Assembly (NCBI GenBank): GCA_013339895.1
Contig: JABACO010000174.1
Coordinates: 1-64,000 of the forward strand
Reading direction: 5' to 3'
From: Ephydatia muelleri
Taxonomy: Eukaryota; Porifera; Demospongiae; Spongillida; Spongillidae
DNA length: 64,000 nt
The notes below the pieces were generated by a model that saw only the letters and a list, made by a program, of their open reading frames with translations, searched no databases and was not told the DNA's origin. Shown piece by piece: positions 50,901-61,093 of the stretch. How positions within the stretch are numbered: the stretch's first letter is position 1; each line of letters begins with the position of its first letter. Position numbers and translations under genes: made by a program.

Positions 50901-52365
50901 TCCACCCAGCTTAATGAACTGCACTAGCATGAGATAGTTTACTTTCAAGATGCCATTGCACGAGTTTGAATAATATATCATATACAATGTGTGTGAGCAC
51001 CACACAGTATGATGTATAGAACTTTGGTACTGTTCTGTCCACTTCCCCTTCCCCCCCTCGCTAGTAATAATAAGTCCAATTTACCATCAGGATATCGAGG
51101 AGTTTTTGAAGCAGTTTGAGGCCTTATGTGAGGAGGAATTTTGTGGGTTGATGCTCAAAAAGTTGGACAAGAAGAAAGAGAGGTACATTTTCCAACATGC
51201 CTGTAAATCACTTCAATGCAGAAAATACAATGTACATGTATTATTAATTTCATATCATTGTTCTTGTAATGTTTAAACTTCCACCACCATAAGTGATAAA
51301 TACATGGGATCGTTTCCGCAAAAAGGAACCTAGCACATACATTATAAAATGCATGCAATAGAAATGTAATACTTGTGTTGAAATGTATGGTTAATTAAAC
51401 ATTCAGAGCCTTACAACTCCATGATAGATCTCCGATTCTCAGTGCATAAGAAGCAAGGTGTAGAAGACATGAATTCAAACTTCTAGAATATCACAATTTT
51501 GAAACCTTGAAAAAACATGTGCTAGGTCCCTTTTCATGGAAGCAATCCCATGTTATCTATAAGATGATCTGGTTGTTTTAAAGTATATATTGTGCCTTGA
51601 ATATTTAGTATTGCCTCCAAAATGTGCTGTGTCATGTGTGATATGTGTGTACAGTTCAAATAATGTATATACACTTGTTATTTTGATGTCAGTGTACATT
51701 TGTTTCTACAGTGTATTATAGGTTCATTTGTCAAACCTGTTCCAAAGTTTTCAATATGCATGTACATGTAATGCAATCATAATTTTTGGATTGCCTAGTA
51801 TGCAGTACACTTTTTCAGTGTCATAGAAAGTACAATAATTGTTTAACTATGTATCGTGTATGTACGCTTCAATCCTTTCTAGAAAGATTTTGGTATTAAA
51901 TTGTTCATTATGTCGGGTCTCCCTATTTTATACCACAGGCAACTGTTATTTTCCCATCACCAGTCATTGTTAGCAACACTGAAAGAAGAGAAAGAGCCAG
52001 CCATGGCCCTCCACCTCATTACTGTGTTCCTCTTTCAGCGGTGCACAAGCTGCATTATTCATGCACCAGGGCGCCTTGTACCTAATATAATATCATTTTT
52101 GGCTAAGCACATGAATGACACTGAATATGCAAAACTGTCTGAATATCAGAGACTGGTAATGCTGCACTTAAGGCTGACCAGTGAGGCTAAACAGGATGAT
52201 CCAGATGATGAGTCCCAACAGGGTGAAGGTACAATGGAACATCTGCTACCTCCACCAAGCAGTGATGAATTACAGGGTGATCCAGTTCAAGTTATGGATG
52301 AGCTGAAGAGGCAGCTAGATTCACTGAAAGACTTGGTTGTTAAACCAAGAAAGGAGAACGAATAA
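38917..52365 (+). CDS. UFL1: E3 UFM1-protein ligase 1
   Basis: Scaffold-type E3 that, with DDRGK1, transfers the ubiquitin-like UFM1 from UFC1 to ER-associated targets such as ribosomal protein RPL26. Exons: 38917-39136, 39221-39249, 43257-43354, 43407-43521, 43797-43986, 44522-44665, 44831-45009, 45293-45463, 45532-45744, 45929-46005, 46829-47010, 47335-47465, 47820-47900, 51091-51182 and 51939-52365. All junctions keep phase and give 782 aa; human UFL1 has 794. The N-terminus [15 protein letters not shown] and then [14 protein letters not shown] are diagnostic. Others are [35 protein letters not shown], a basic [12 protein letters not shown] linker near residue 405 followed by an acidic run, and [16 protein letters not shown] near the C-terminus. 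Introns 2 and 13 are long (4.0 and 3.2 kb) and hold mobile DNA; the others are 52-823 bp. AATAAA occurs at 52492. No lesion seen. Confidence 0.96.
41636..42538. mobile_element. DNA transposon remnant in UFL1 intron 2
   Basis: Inverted termini CTGTCAAGGAGGAAAGTGTC (left) and CTGTCACGGAGGAAACTGTC (right end, reverse complement) bound about 0.9 kb. Subterminal regions are built of many copies of a palindromic box around TTACTCCGGAGTAA and its variants (left at about 41690-41727, right at about 42337-42500). Inside is a broken PHD-finger coding piece on the plus strand. I know of no named family with exactly these ends. Confidence 0.72.
41833..42165 (+). pseudogene. Broken PHD zinc finger from a transposon protein
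   Basis: The plus strand reads [19 protein letters not shown], then [19 protein letters not shown]; after a one-base shift [20 protein letters not shown]; after another one-base shift [13 protein letters not shown] and a stop. Together these hold the full PHD-type ligand set C-x-C ... C-x2-C ... H-x2-C ... C-x2-C. An upstream helical tail followed by a terminal PHD finger resembles Ulp1-like protease/PHD proteins encoded by some animal DNA transposons (established family, assignment by inference). The two frameshifts disable it. It is unrelated to UFL1 although it lies in its intron. Confidence 0.62.
46371..46739. mobile_element. TTAA-flanked MITE in UFL1 intron 10
   Basis: Ends are TTAACTCTTTCG on the left and CGAAAGAGTTAA on the right. 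The inverted repeats continue imperfectly for about 75 bp per side (GGCAACA, ATATTGC/CATTATTGC, TCGCAG, GCTATAATGAA, TTTTGGAGTC). Length is 369 bp. A TTAA duplication with CTCTTT-type ends fits a piggyBac-like non-autonomous element. Open frames on both strands simply mirror the repeats. Confidence 0.85.
47595..47614. repeat. Poly-G tract in UFL1 intron 12
   Basis: A run of about 18-20 G followed by a C-rich stretch (CCCCACCCCTACCCACACCC) to about 47670. The opposite-strand proximity of G and C runs could fold back. Confidence 0.85.
49297..49760 (-). pseudogene. Retroelement-type fragment A in UFL1 intron 13
   Basis: The minus-strand frame reads [33 protein letters not shown] and [20 protein letters not shown]. 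The same run of features (charged start, K-x-x-E-L-x-W/F-x-P-L-V-E-x-Y-x-x-W, then YGRLN-x-x-x-V-R-A-x-A-x-A-I-L) appears in fragment B at 50.0-50.4 kb. The two are therefore copies of one element family. It resembles the C-terminal part of retroelement polyproteins seen in non-bilaterian genomes, but I cannot name the family. Confidence 0.5.
49989..50430 (-). pseudogene. Retroelement-type fragment B in UFL1 intron 13
   Basis: A 146-codon minus-strand frame includes [40 protein letters not shown] and [20 protein letters not shown] followed by ILA. It is homologous to fragment A upstream and to the short plus-strand piece at 54.93 kb. No start or conserved polymerase motif is visible; it is a decayed fragment. 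Confidence 0.5.
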
Positions 52366-54925
52366 ATTCATGCATTCATTTAATTACCGTATATTTTTTT
52401 TGGAGAAGGGGATTCATTTCCCAATTTGTCCAAGTTCTTTCAAAATAATTACAATCACTGAATATAGCTGTGCAACTGCATTAGGGTTTTCAATAAATAA
52501 TGTTACATTTAAACTATGCAGTGCTGCAGATTGTCCAGTGTTCACTTCAGATCATGGAACACATTCGTCATGTCACGTATTACATTTCATTGCACTGATC
52601 AAGTATTATCTTATGTTCTGATGCTTTATTTTGCACAACTTAGACAATAAGTATGTCAAACTTGATAGCACAAGGATCAGTCAACTCTTCACTAGGTCAT
52701 ATTAATACTGTTGATTGTGGAATTTTTTTTGTCAAAAGACCTTATTTCTTCAAAATTACACGTTCAAGTTAAGATGACTTCGTTTTGCCAGCTGTATTCA
52801 AAGGACAAGTTTAGAAAACAAAGCCATCTTATTGCTGGCATTGTCTAGGCGTAAAGACACTAGTCAGGACTACTTTACGTATGGATCAATGCTACATGTA
52901 CATGTATAGAGTGCACAACGTTGTAACTTCCAAAAGATTACACCAGATATAAATTTTGATTTTTCGATGCTTGAATGTGATAATGCCTTCTAACATCCAT
53001 ATAATAACTTCCACAATAGGGGCAATTAATTAATACTCGTTAATAAATTAATTCGTACATTAACTAATGGAAATTGTTAAATGGCTTCGTAACCCGACCA
53101 TATATAATCACGTTTTGAAAGCGAATGGTAAAATTGACTTAATATCATTACAAAATTAGTACCCTTGTGCACAAATAGAGGCGGGAATTTTTTAAGTGCT
53201 CTATTTAAGAAACAGGTTCAAACCACTAAGATCCCTCCTCCCCAACCAACCAAGCAGGGCTGGGCCAATAACCAGTAAAAAATTTAAAAACTTGTTTCAC
53301 TGGAAATGCTTTGGCTCCCATATTTCAAAAATCTTGATTATAATGTATGCATGAGTATCTCTACAAAGGTATAGAAACTATATTTGTGCCTCTTATTTAT
53401 TTAATTATCTGTGACAATAGCAAATTTCAGTTTGTGTAGGGATTCTGTTAATATTACCCTCGAAGTAACCAAAATATTTATTGTCTGCTCTTAGGAAAAT
53501 GTGAACTACAACCAGTAGTTGTTTGATCCAATGCGAAATAATGTTGGAAGGTTATGCAGAGGAGCTATTTTATTAAACACAACAATTTCCCCATCTATAT
53601 GGTAAACTGATTTTTTCATCTCTATGGTAAGCTGATTTTTAATTTTCAACTGGCATTGCTATACAACAGTCGAATTATCTCTCTATGACATTGTTGCAGT
53701 AGCAATTAAAACACATGTCTATGGTTCACAATAACCTATATGCATAACTTGACTTTGATTTTAACTAATGATGTGTGAAACGAACAGAAGTTTTGAACTA
53801 ATTAAATTCAATGATAATTAATCCATAAATTATCATAATGATAAAAGCAGCTGGCTGAGAAGCACACAACTAATAGTGAGAGGGTGTTGGACCCCTCTTG
53901 TGGTTAAATGTACACAGAGTATGGGGCAGGGCCGGCGCATGTGTTTCTCTAGTTTAGCATCAAGGCTTGCTTGCCATCCTGATTCCATCGTGCAATCTAA
54001 AGCCAACTTCGAACTTTATTCACGATGGTGAGGGCCAATGCTAGGGCGAATTTGCGCAGGTCCTACAATATTAGTGTGCATGTCTACCTCAGTGGCGTAG
54101 GAAAAGTGGGGTAAACTGCACCCCGGCCCTCTGTAATAACCAGTATGTAGCGTACCTTTCCTTTTGGATTGCAAACCAATGTTTACTAATCCAGCTTTAG
54201 TTAAAACAGCTTACTAGTGCATCATCGCAACTGCCTTTTTGAAAGGGCTCATGAGGTAGAATTGTCCCGTTAAATCGCGCGCAGCGCTGAAGCAAATCAA
54301 TTGTTTTGCCGTTGCGCCTAAGTTCGTTCATCTCCGGGTACTAACATGCCAAAACCACATCACACTCACCAGAGCTGCAGTAAATTTTTTGTGATCACAT
54401 GCCGGTGTAAAATTATTTAATTTGAGTCTCATCTGCTTAGTATCATATCCTTGTTCCTTGGACCAATCTCTTGCTTCTACCATTGGTACGTGTAGGCTGG
54501 CCACCTCACACTACTTGCCATCTTTGGTCGAAGCCACGATGTACGTGCGGAGTGCGCTCTTTTCTTTCCAGATGGCTGGACTTTGCGTTTGCGTTTGGGT
54601 GATGGATGATGGAGCTGAGGGGTTGACCCCGGGAGTGGCCGCGAAAAGGGAGGAATCCCCTCTTTTGATTAGGGCTACGCAAGGGGAACAGGACACCAAG
54701 GCTGTCTCCGAAGACCATGTGTATTTTATACAAAAACCACGGAAGTCGGACGAGACTAGACCTGGCGCTTTGTCGAGGCATCTGATGGTGCAGTGGGAGG
54801 GTGAAGGACGGCTTCCTTTTTGAGTGTATTGTGTATGTATAGCTGGTTATACATAATGTACAGTAGTGTATTGGTTCGTATGTCATGTATACTTGACAAT
54901 GACCATCATCACCTCTTCCCACAAA
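52366..54925. other. 3' flank of UFL1 and intergenic sequence
   Basis: It contains the probable UFL1 poly(A) signal (AATAAA at 52492-52497) and then AT-rich DNA. A lone hAT-like end, CAGTGGCGTAGGAAAAGTGG, lies at 54091, followed by TGCACCCCGGCCC; no matching right end was found. The 133-codon plus-strand frame at 54422-54823 has no recognisable domain and I do not call it a gene. Confidence 0.5.
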
Positions 54926-55039
54926 AGTAAGGTGCTCACAGAGCTATACAGCAGGCTGAACTTCACCCTGGTTCGGGCTGTGGCTAGAGCCTTGTTGGCA
55001 AGATGTGCTCCCTCCCTTGGCCTCCAGGATATTGTTTGA
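54926..55039 (+). pseudogene. Retroelement C-terminal fragment C
   Basis: The plus strand reads SKVLTELYSRLNFTLVRAVA followed by RALLARCAPSLGLQDIV and TGA. The L-Y-x-R-L-N-x-T-L-V-R-A-x-A-R-A-L-L core is the best-preserved copy of the motif seen in the two minus-strand fragments of UFL1 intron 13. It ends at a natural-looking stop, so the motif lies close to the C-terminus of its parent protein. Confidence 0.55.
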
Positions 55040-55263
55040 ATTTTTCTATGTAATGTATACACGAAATTAAATTAAAACAATATATTGTGTACCGCACATG
55101 TACATAATCATAATTACGTACATTTATAGCTAATAATACTGTTATTGTTACTATGCTAATTATCTCTCGTATACGGAGGACCGTTTACTGTGTACTGACG
55201 TCAACTTGTAATTCAGATAATAGTACACCAAAGTGTGGGAGGATCGGTGTGAAGAATGTAATA

Positions 55264-57473
55264 TCATCTACACACAGGCATTATCAGTGCAGCATACACC
55301 CCTCTCTTGATCGGTAGGCTTTCCTTGCAGTAATGCGCAATGCATTGAGGCACAGTGTCGAAGGGTTTGCTGTACTGTCCCAAAATGTAGCGCTCATTGA
55401 TTTTAGACACCCTGATGTGCAGAAAGTCGGAACTTGAATGGCTTTTATCAGTGAGGAAGGACGAATCAATTGTGTTGCTCCGTAAATAATAACTGCGGCA
55501 TGCTCACCGGATGGACAATGAGTATCCTGTTCTGTAACTTTCACTGTCTCGTAACAGAAAGCTGCCAACCGGTTTTGTGGATAACAGTTTTTCAGCATCA
55601 GCTCTAGTCATTGCACCGTGGTACCACCTGCACATGTTGGAGGCGCCCATATTAATGATGCATACATGCACCAGTATGATTAATTTAATCAGATCTAGAG
55701 CATACAGGGATATTTTGATTAGAGTTAAACGTACGGTTGCTCGATGAGTGGTAAAGTGACATCCACTGGGCGTAGAGAATCCACTACCGAAGAGGCAGTG
55801 CTGCTATTGTCTAGCCTGGGACATTCGTCTGACGCTGATTCGTGAAGGTAATAAAAGACGCATGCATAAATATTAGGTAATTGCACATACTTTGACCATT
55901 ATATTGTTCTTCTTTGTAAGGGTATCTCAGTACTGTATTGATGGAAGGGAAATAGATGCCCAGGGAGTGCTCTTCAAAGTGTCCAATCAGTTCCTGCATG
56001 GGAACACATGAGCATCATCCTTTTACTGTCACTGTCATGGGATACATATAACTGTGCGTGGATTTGTTAACAGCTCTATTCCATGTTGGTTTATGTGAGA
56101 CGGTATTACTTTCACTATGCAGGCGTATTTGATGGCGCGTATAGATGACAGTACACAGTTACTGTGATATGTATACCTCCATTGTGCCGAATGTGTGGCT
56201 GCTGTCCGTGGTAACCGACAAACGCTCGAAGTGCTTATAAATCCTCAGATGAAAGCACCTGTTCATCCACCTAGCATTGCAGAGAAATGCAGAGCGTATC
56301 GTACACTGTTACAACACATTGTATGAAGAACATACTTGATTGCGATTGTGTAGGTATACTCAGAATTCGGTTCTGTGCTATTTCTTACCAAGAATGCTCC
56401 ATCACGAAGATCCTCTAGTATTTTTTCCGCCATAATCCTGGTAATTTTTCCTGCATACCTGTACACGAATCATACTTAGTCGCGCCTAAGGCATGTCAGC
56501 TGTACACATTTATATTTATTTACATTGTCACTGATTGGCAACTGCGTGGTACATTTTTGCAAGCCTACATAACTCACTTGCTATGAATTATTTCCATGCA
56601 ACATTCAATGCTAACACTATAGTTAATTGTCCGCGGTCGATCCAAAAGCTAATTTTATCCACTGCTTTGGCCAAATAAAGGCGCTCTAGAGTGACGCATT
56701 GGCTATTGATAGTATCTGCGCACACAGCTGAGGTTCTATTTTCGATTGTGAAAATGCACTGGTAAGTACGTTGTATATGCTCATTCATTTCGTCGATGCA
56801 TGCACTTTGCTCTACTCTCCGGCTGTAACTTTGAAGCTGCGACACAAAGGCAATATTTTGTAACAGTTTACGATAACCGGATTGAAGCGCGCGAATTGTT
56901 TACGCCTATATCAGGCACTACTAAAGGACCGGACGGATATATCCTTTTCGCATTAGTTACAATTTGAATGCGTCGCGAGATGTTGTTAGTCGCGTTTACC
57001 CTTTAACTGATTTCGTACATGCTGGCTGATAGATTTTTAGAAATTCTATATATGTACCATTCAAAACGGCCTTCCGCCAGACTGATTATCTGCATGCATG
57101 CCGTACTCACCATTTTTGGTTTTCATATGTGTCTTGCCCAACAGTCCAATCTGTTGGACTTTCATCACCAGATCCAGAATCGTAACTGAATTTAAAGCCG
57201 ATGATAGCTATACTGATTAACTGTGCTCCACGATGAACACATGCATTTATGTATATGCTCGCGCTTACTCCGAGAATGAGTTTTGAGGTTCGTAGATGTT
57301 CCACGTAGAACTGCTTCTTCTACTTTGTCGACTTCGAAGCAACTGAAATTGAAAACGAAATCCTAAATGTTGGTTTGTGCGTACTCCTATGATCAACATA
57401 CCATCGTCATGGTCGACAAGGAGCAGTCGATGCTTCTTCGTCTTCCAACCCTTACGGGAGCTATACATTCCAT
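55264..57473 (-). CDS. Tandem SH2-domain adaptor (Vav-like SH2 plus SHB-like SH2)
   Basis: A small phosphotyrosine-binding protein with no catalytic domain. Exons: 57473-57402, 57342-57269, 57185-57111, 56458-56336, 56258-56177, 55993-55891, 55834-55735, 55627-55508 and 55432-55264. Phases all agree and give 305 aa. The ATG has a good context (GCCATGG) and an in-frame upstream TAA. Residues 1-73 are basic/Ser-rich, then acidic. SH2-1 (74-168) starts [15 protein letters not shown] and has FLVR with Arg99 and His118; its end, [20 protein letters not shown], matches Vav-family SH2. A 40-residue linker follows. SH2-2 (211-303) starts [15 protein letters not shown], has FLLR with Arg236 and His255, and ends [10 protein letters not shown] ... 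[12 protein letters not shown] like SHB/SHF. The pTyr-binding Arg is present in both. I know no standard vertebrate protein with this pair. Further 5' exons cannot be excluded. It converges on UFL1. Confidence 0.88.
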
Positions 57474-58314
57474 GGCAAGTAGTAAGTATCGATAGTTTTA
57501 ATCCGCGTCGTTCTGTAATTTTCCTTTTGTAGTATGGCTGTAAACGTGATATACGATACACAAAACCCCAATTTACCGCAAACGACATCATTATCATCCG
57601 CAATAAATGGCACCCGCTAGCAGTTATTATAGTAGCGAATCGACACCCATATTCCTCTTACGTAATTAAATAATTTCATCACGAGACGTTGCGGGTGTGA
57701 GTGTGAGTGGAAATCGTACTTGTCCTGGCGTGTTTTAATGTTAACTTGATTTTTTAACATTAACAATATGCAGTATTGAAAATCTGACAACACAGTGTTG
57801 TTGGCCAAACATTTGTAAACAAGTACCGGAAATAAGGAAGTGTCACGTGACTGACTACGTCTGTTGATTTTCGTTTTTCAGTGTCCCAATCCAAAAAACG
57901 GCATATCTCTCAGCTCTGAGGCAGCAGATCAACACAATATAAGAGAAAAACAAATATGCCCGAGTCATATTTCAAACCAGGGAAATACTTTGTGTTTTTT
58001 CATGCGAGACACGTTTGTCTAGCCGGTCGAAAAGTGTTTACTAGTAGCATGCCGTTTTGCACAGTGCGCGTTATATGCGACAGTAAATAGTTTTTTATAC
58101 CGAGGGATGGTGCTTGCACCATAGAAACCCATGTTTACGACGTAACAGTTAATTTTACGGTCGAAATTCTGGTTGAGGCATAAAAACACGCCATTTTCCA
58201 GTTAAAATTGTGACGTTAGTGTTGCAGTTTCATATATATTAATTAAAGTTGCGATATTATGGCTGAAGCTAGAAGACGGGGAACGGTTCCAATTGCGAAA
58301 ACGGTTCTTTTAAG
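57474..58314. other. Upstream flank of the SH2 gene
   Basis: The likely promoter side of the minus-strand SH2 gene. At 58262 a 31-codon plus-strand frame (ATG, basic, ending KKAASK) runs into the inverted-repeat element next door; I do not count it as a gene. Confidence 0.4.
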
Positions 58315-58912
58315 AACCAAACATCAACCAGCGAAGAAGGCGGCGAGCAAGTAAAGATGCAAATCATGTTTGGAACATCGTTGAAGGCTCCGAGGGGTAA
58401 TGCCGAAGCTGCCGCTTTGAAGTCAGTCAGCGAAGCAAGTTCCTTAATAGAGCAAGGACGAATGCTAGTATCGCAGAGAGTGCAGCCAAGGAATTGAAGT
58501 CCCTCGCTGTACACCTGCCAAATCTAGCAAGGCCACTTCTCATGTGCTTTCCCACAGTTCAACCCATCTTTTTACCGTTCTGAAACATTCCAAAAACATC
58601 TGACTCACAGGTGTTTTAGTCTCGTACCCAGACCCTGATTCCCACAGCTGCGGATGGTTACATCACCGCTACGTAGCGGTGATGTAACCATCCGCAGCTG
58701 TGGGAATCAGGGTCTGGGTACGAGACTACAGTTGTTTGGGCATCAGCTCTATATGTCGTAATGCAAGCGCTCTTGCATCACTATCGGACGCATTTGGCTC
58801 CGTTTCCTTGGCTGGATTACCCCTCGGGAGCTTCTTCGCTTCAACGATGCCCAAAGATGATTTGCCTCTTTATTCGCTCGCCGCCTTTCTTCGCTGGTTG
58901 ATGTTTGGTTTT
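58315..58912. mobile_element. Foldback element with long inverted arms
   Basis: The left arm (about 58315-58402) and right arm (about 58816-58912) are inverted copies of about 90 bp at roughly 85% identity, beginning ACCAAACATCAACCAGCGAA and ending CGAGGGGTAAT toward the centre. The centre holds a separate perfect 112-bp palindrome. No clear target duplication. Probably a foldback/MITE-type element, or two inverted insertions. Confidence 0.7.
58617..58728. repeat. Perfect 112-bp palindrome
   Basis: Every base from 58617 pairs with its partner to 58728 around the centre ACGT at 58671-58674; there is no spacer. The arm reads inward TAGTCTCGTACCCAGACC ... TTACATCACCGC. Pieces of the same arm occur at 27267 (CTCGTACCCAG) and 38391-38426 (CTGCGGATGG ... 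TACATCACCGCT), so it is a dispersed repeat family. Confidence 0.95.
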
Positions 58913-59868
58913 TAGCGTTTTCAAGTTTGATTTGCTGTTTTAAATATTTACTAATGACACGCAAATCATAGTTTTAATTCAGATTTTATGTGTAGTGAAC
59001 AAATCCCCCAAATTTGTCACACATTATTGTATTATATAAAGTATCTTTACATCTATTAAAGATAATCAGATTGTAACAACACAGTTCGGTATTTGTCTAA
59101 TTTCATCCACTTGGCACTTTACTTCCCATTTGTCCCATTGATCATTATTAGCATAACTTAATTTGTGTAACAAATAGTCCTACTCTTCCTTATTCAAGAA
59201 ACTGATACGTAATTACATTTTCGAAATTGGGCATGTATACATATGTGTAGATGTTGTGTTTGGTCTCTGTACCTGTTCATCAATTGGCCTGTTGCATTAA
59301 AAGAAACAAAAACAAAAAAAGAAAAGAGGAGCAGGATGGTACATATAAATGATCATGATTTCCTGTGTCCATGCTCATGTTAAAAATTTATTCCAAGTCA
59401 AAGCACATAATAATAAGCTTGGTGGATCCAAGAGATAAGATAGTAGATAATTACCCATCATTAATATTAAAGAACATCTATAGGGCTGCAGAAGCTAGAT
59501 TGAGCATGTTTATTATAACTGCTCTATATTTAGCTGCCTGTATGTAGTGCTCAGAAAGCACAGTGCTGCCCTTTTAAACACAAGGTACACGTACATTATG
59601 TGCACCTATGTATTGAATTAGTATTCAGAATGAGTTTTCTACGGTAACTGAAGAATAAAGCGATAGAAGTATAATTGCACTGCTATAGGTGCACCAATAC
59701 GAAAGTTTGCATCCCACAGATTTGACAAACCTAACCTGTCCCAGCGTCTGATGCCTGGAACATACCTGGCATGGATTATTTATTGAGCTGCCTTGCAATC
59801 AAGGCAAAAACATGTACTGCATTCCTATTGCACCAAGCGGATTGAAGCTTCTGCAATCCATTCCAAAC
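58913..59868. other. Intergenic sequence, nothing recognised
   Basis: AT-rich, without open frames of note or repeats that I could identify. Confidence 0.5.
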
Positions 59869-59949
59869 ATGCACATCACATAGTAAGTTAGTTTCTCTTT
59901 CAATTAACACTGTCTCCAGAGAGAAACTAACTTGCTATGTGATGTGCAT
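59869..59949. repeat. 30-bp stem, 21-nt loop hairpin
   Basis: Left arm 59869-59898 begins ATGCACATCACATAGTAAGT; right arm 59920-59949 is its reverse complement except for one position that would be a G-U pair in RNA. The loop is 21 nt. The size suits a pre-miRNA-like hairpin or a very short MITE; the sequence alone does not decide. Confidence 0.8.
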
Positions 59950-61093
59950 AGGTGTGCGAATCACACTTTTCCCCACCAAAGGTAGTGAGTTTTTCAATCA
60001 CTAGTTGACCATGCATGCAGAACAATTAACTGGGTTTTACTTAAGGCATCACAAATGGGTTTACTTTAATGAAAGTGAATTTTGGGAAGTAATTACTTTC
60101 TTAGTAAGAAGTTTTAGGTTCACATTAAATCTAGCATCATGGGGGGGGGGGGGGGGGGGGGGGCTACTAGGCCGGCCAGGTTCCTTTGGTGGCAGTACAT
60201 CATATGAGATTTTGTCTCACTAGCTAGGTGGCAACCTGTGTTGTTGTTGATCTGGTGTGTGTCTATGGTGCTACATCTCAGCATCACTCAGCATCAAAGT
60301 TAGAGCCTCGGATAGAAGGATTATCAGCTGTCAGCTGTTTTCAACTTCCATGTTGTGCTATACTCAATTAGAACAGAAAAAAGTCAAAGCTCTGTGTATG
60401 ATTAGCAGTAATACACTACACCATGGTTTCTTGGGCACAGAGCTGAGAATTAATTGCTTTGGGATAATTGGCTCGAATGCCTACAATCTGAATTACTGTT
60501 CATCATGGGGCACATACTTCAGCACAAAAGACATTAAACCATTAGTTTTATATCTTGAGGCTGAATGATATGAGAGAATTAAAGAATGCTGACATGATTG
60601 ATGACACAATGGTGCACAAACTGATTAAAGAAATATTATTCACATAATCAAGGTCTACTCCATATAATCAAGGTTTCCAATCAACACTTCTAGGCCAGAC
60701 CATCCAGTGTCTGGTGTATGGCACCTTAATACTTTGGTAAGTGTGTTAATAACCATAATCTTAACTTAATATTGCTGTATGATATAATTACATGATATAA
60801 TACTAGTTGGTTGCGCTTTCCAGTGCTCTTAATGTGGATTGAGAATATTTTTACAAGTGAGGGTCATCAATCTGTTAGTGGTATGGCACAATTGAAGAGT
60901 AGGCATGCATGAGTATTACTGATTGTGAGATGCGATTTTCAGTTATTTGCTGGGGCGATTATATGCTACAAGATACACAATACACAAATCCCTGTGTCAA
61001 GCATAATGATGAGCTTTTAAAAAAATGTGATACACAATAACAATATAATGCAGGCATCCCGTCTATCATACTGGCATCAGCTCAAAGTCATTC
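59950..61093. other. 3' flank of the TRP gene
   Basis: It holds a poly-G run at about 60141-60162. A 103-codon frame at 60257-60568 has no recognisable domain. Short duplicated ATAATCAAGGT words occur at 60648-60672. No gene supported. Confidence 0.45.

Noticed and set aside
54091..54130. hAT-like terminus CAGTGGCGTAGG
   Set aside because: No inverted partner found within a few kilobases, so it is only noted within the intergenic entry.
54422..54823. 133-codon plus-strand frame after UFL1
   Set aside because: No recognisable domain, an overlapping minus-strand frame of similar length and no exon context.
56588..56845. 85-codon minus-strand frame ([15 protein letters not shown]) between SH2-gene exons 3 and 4
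   Set aside because: Exon 3 ends AAATG and joins exon 4 directly to give the SH2 Trp (TGG) in phase. The frame has no usable donor before its stop, so it is intron.
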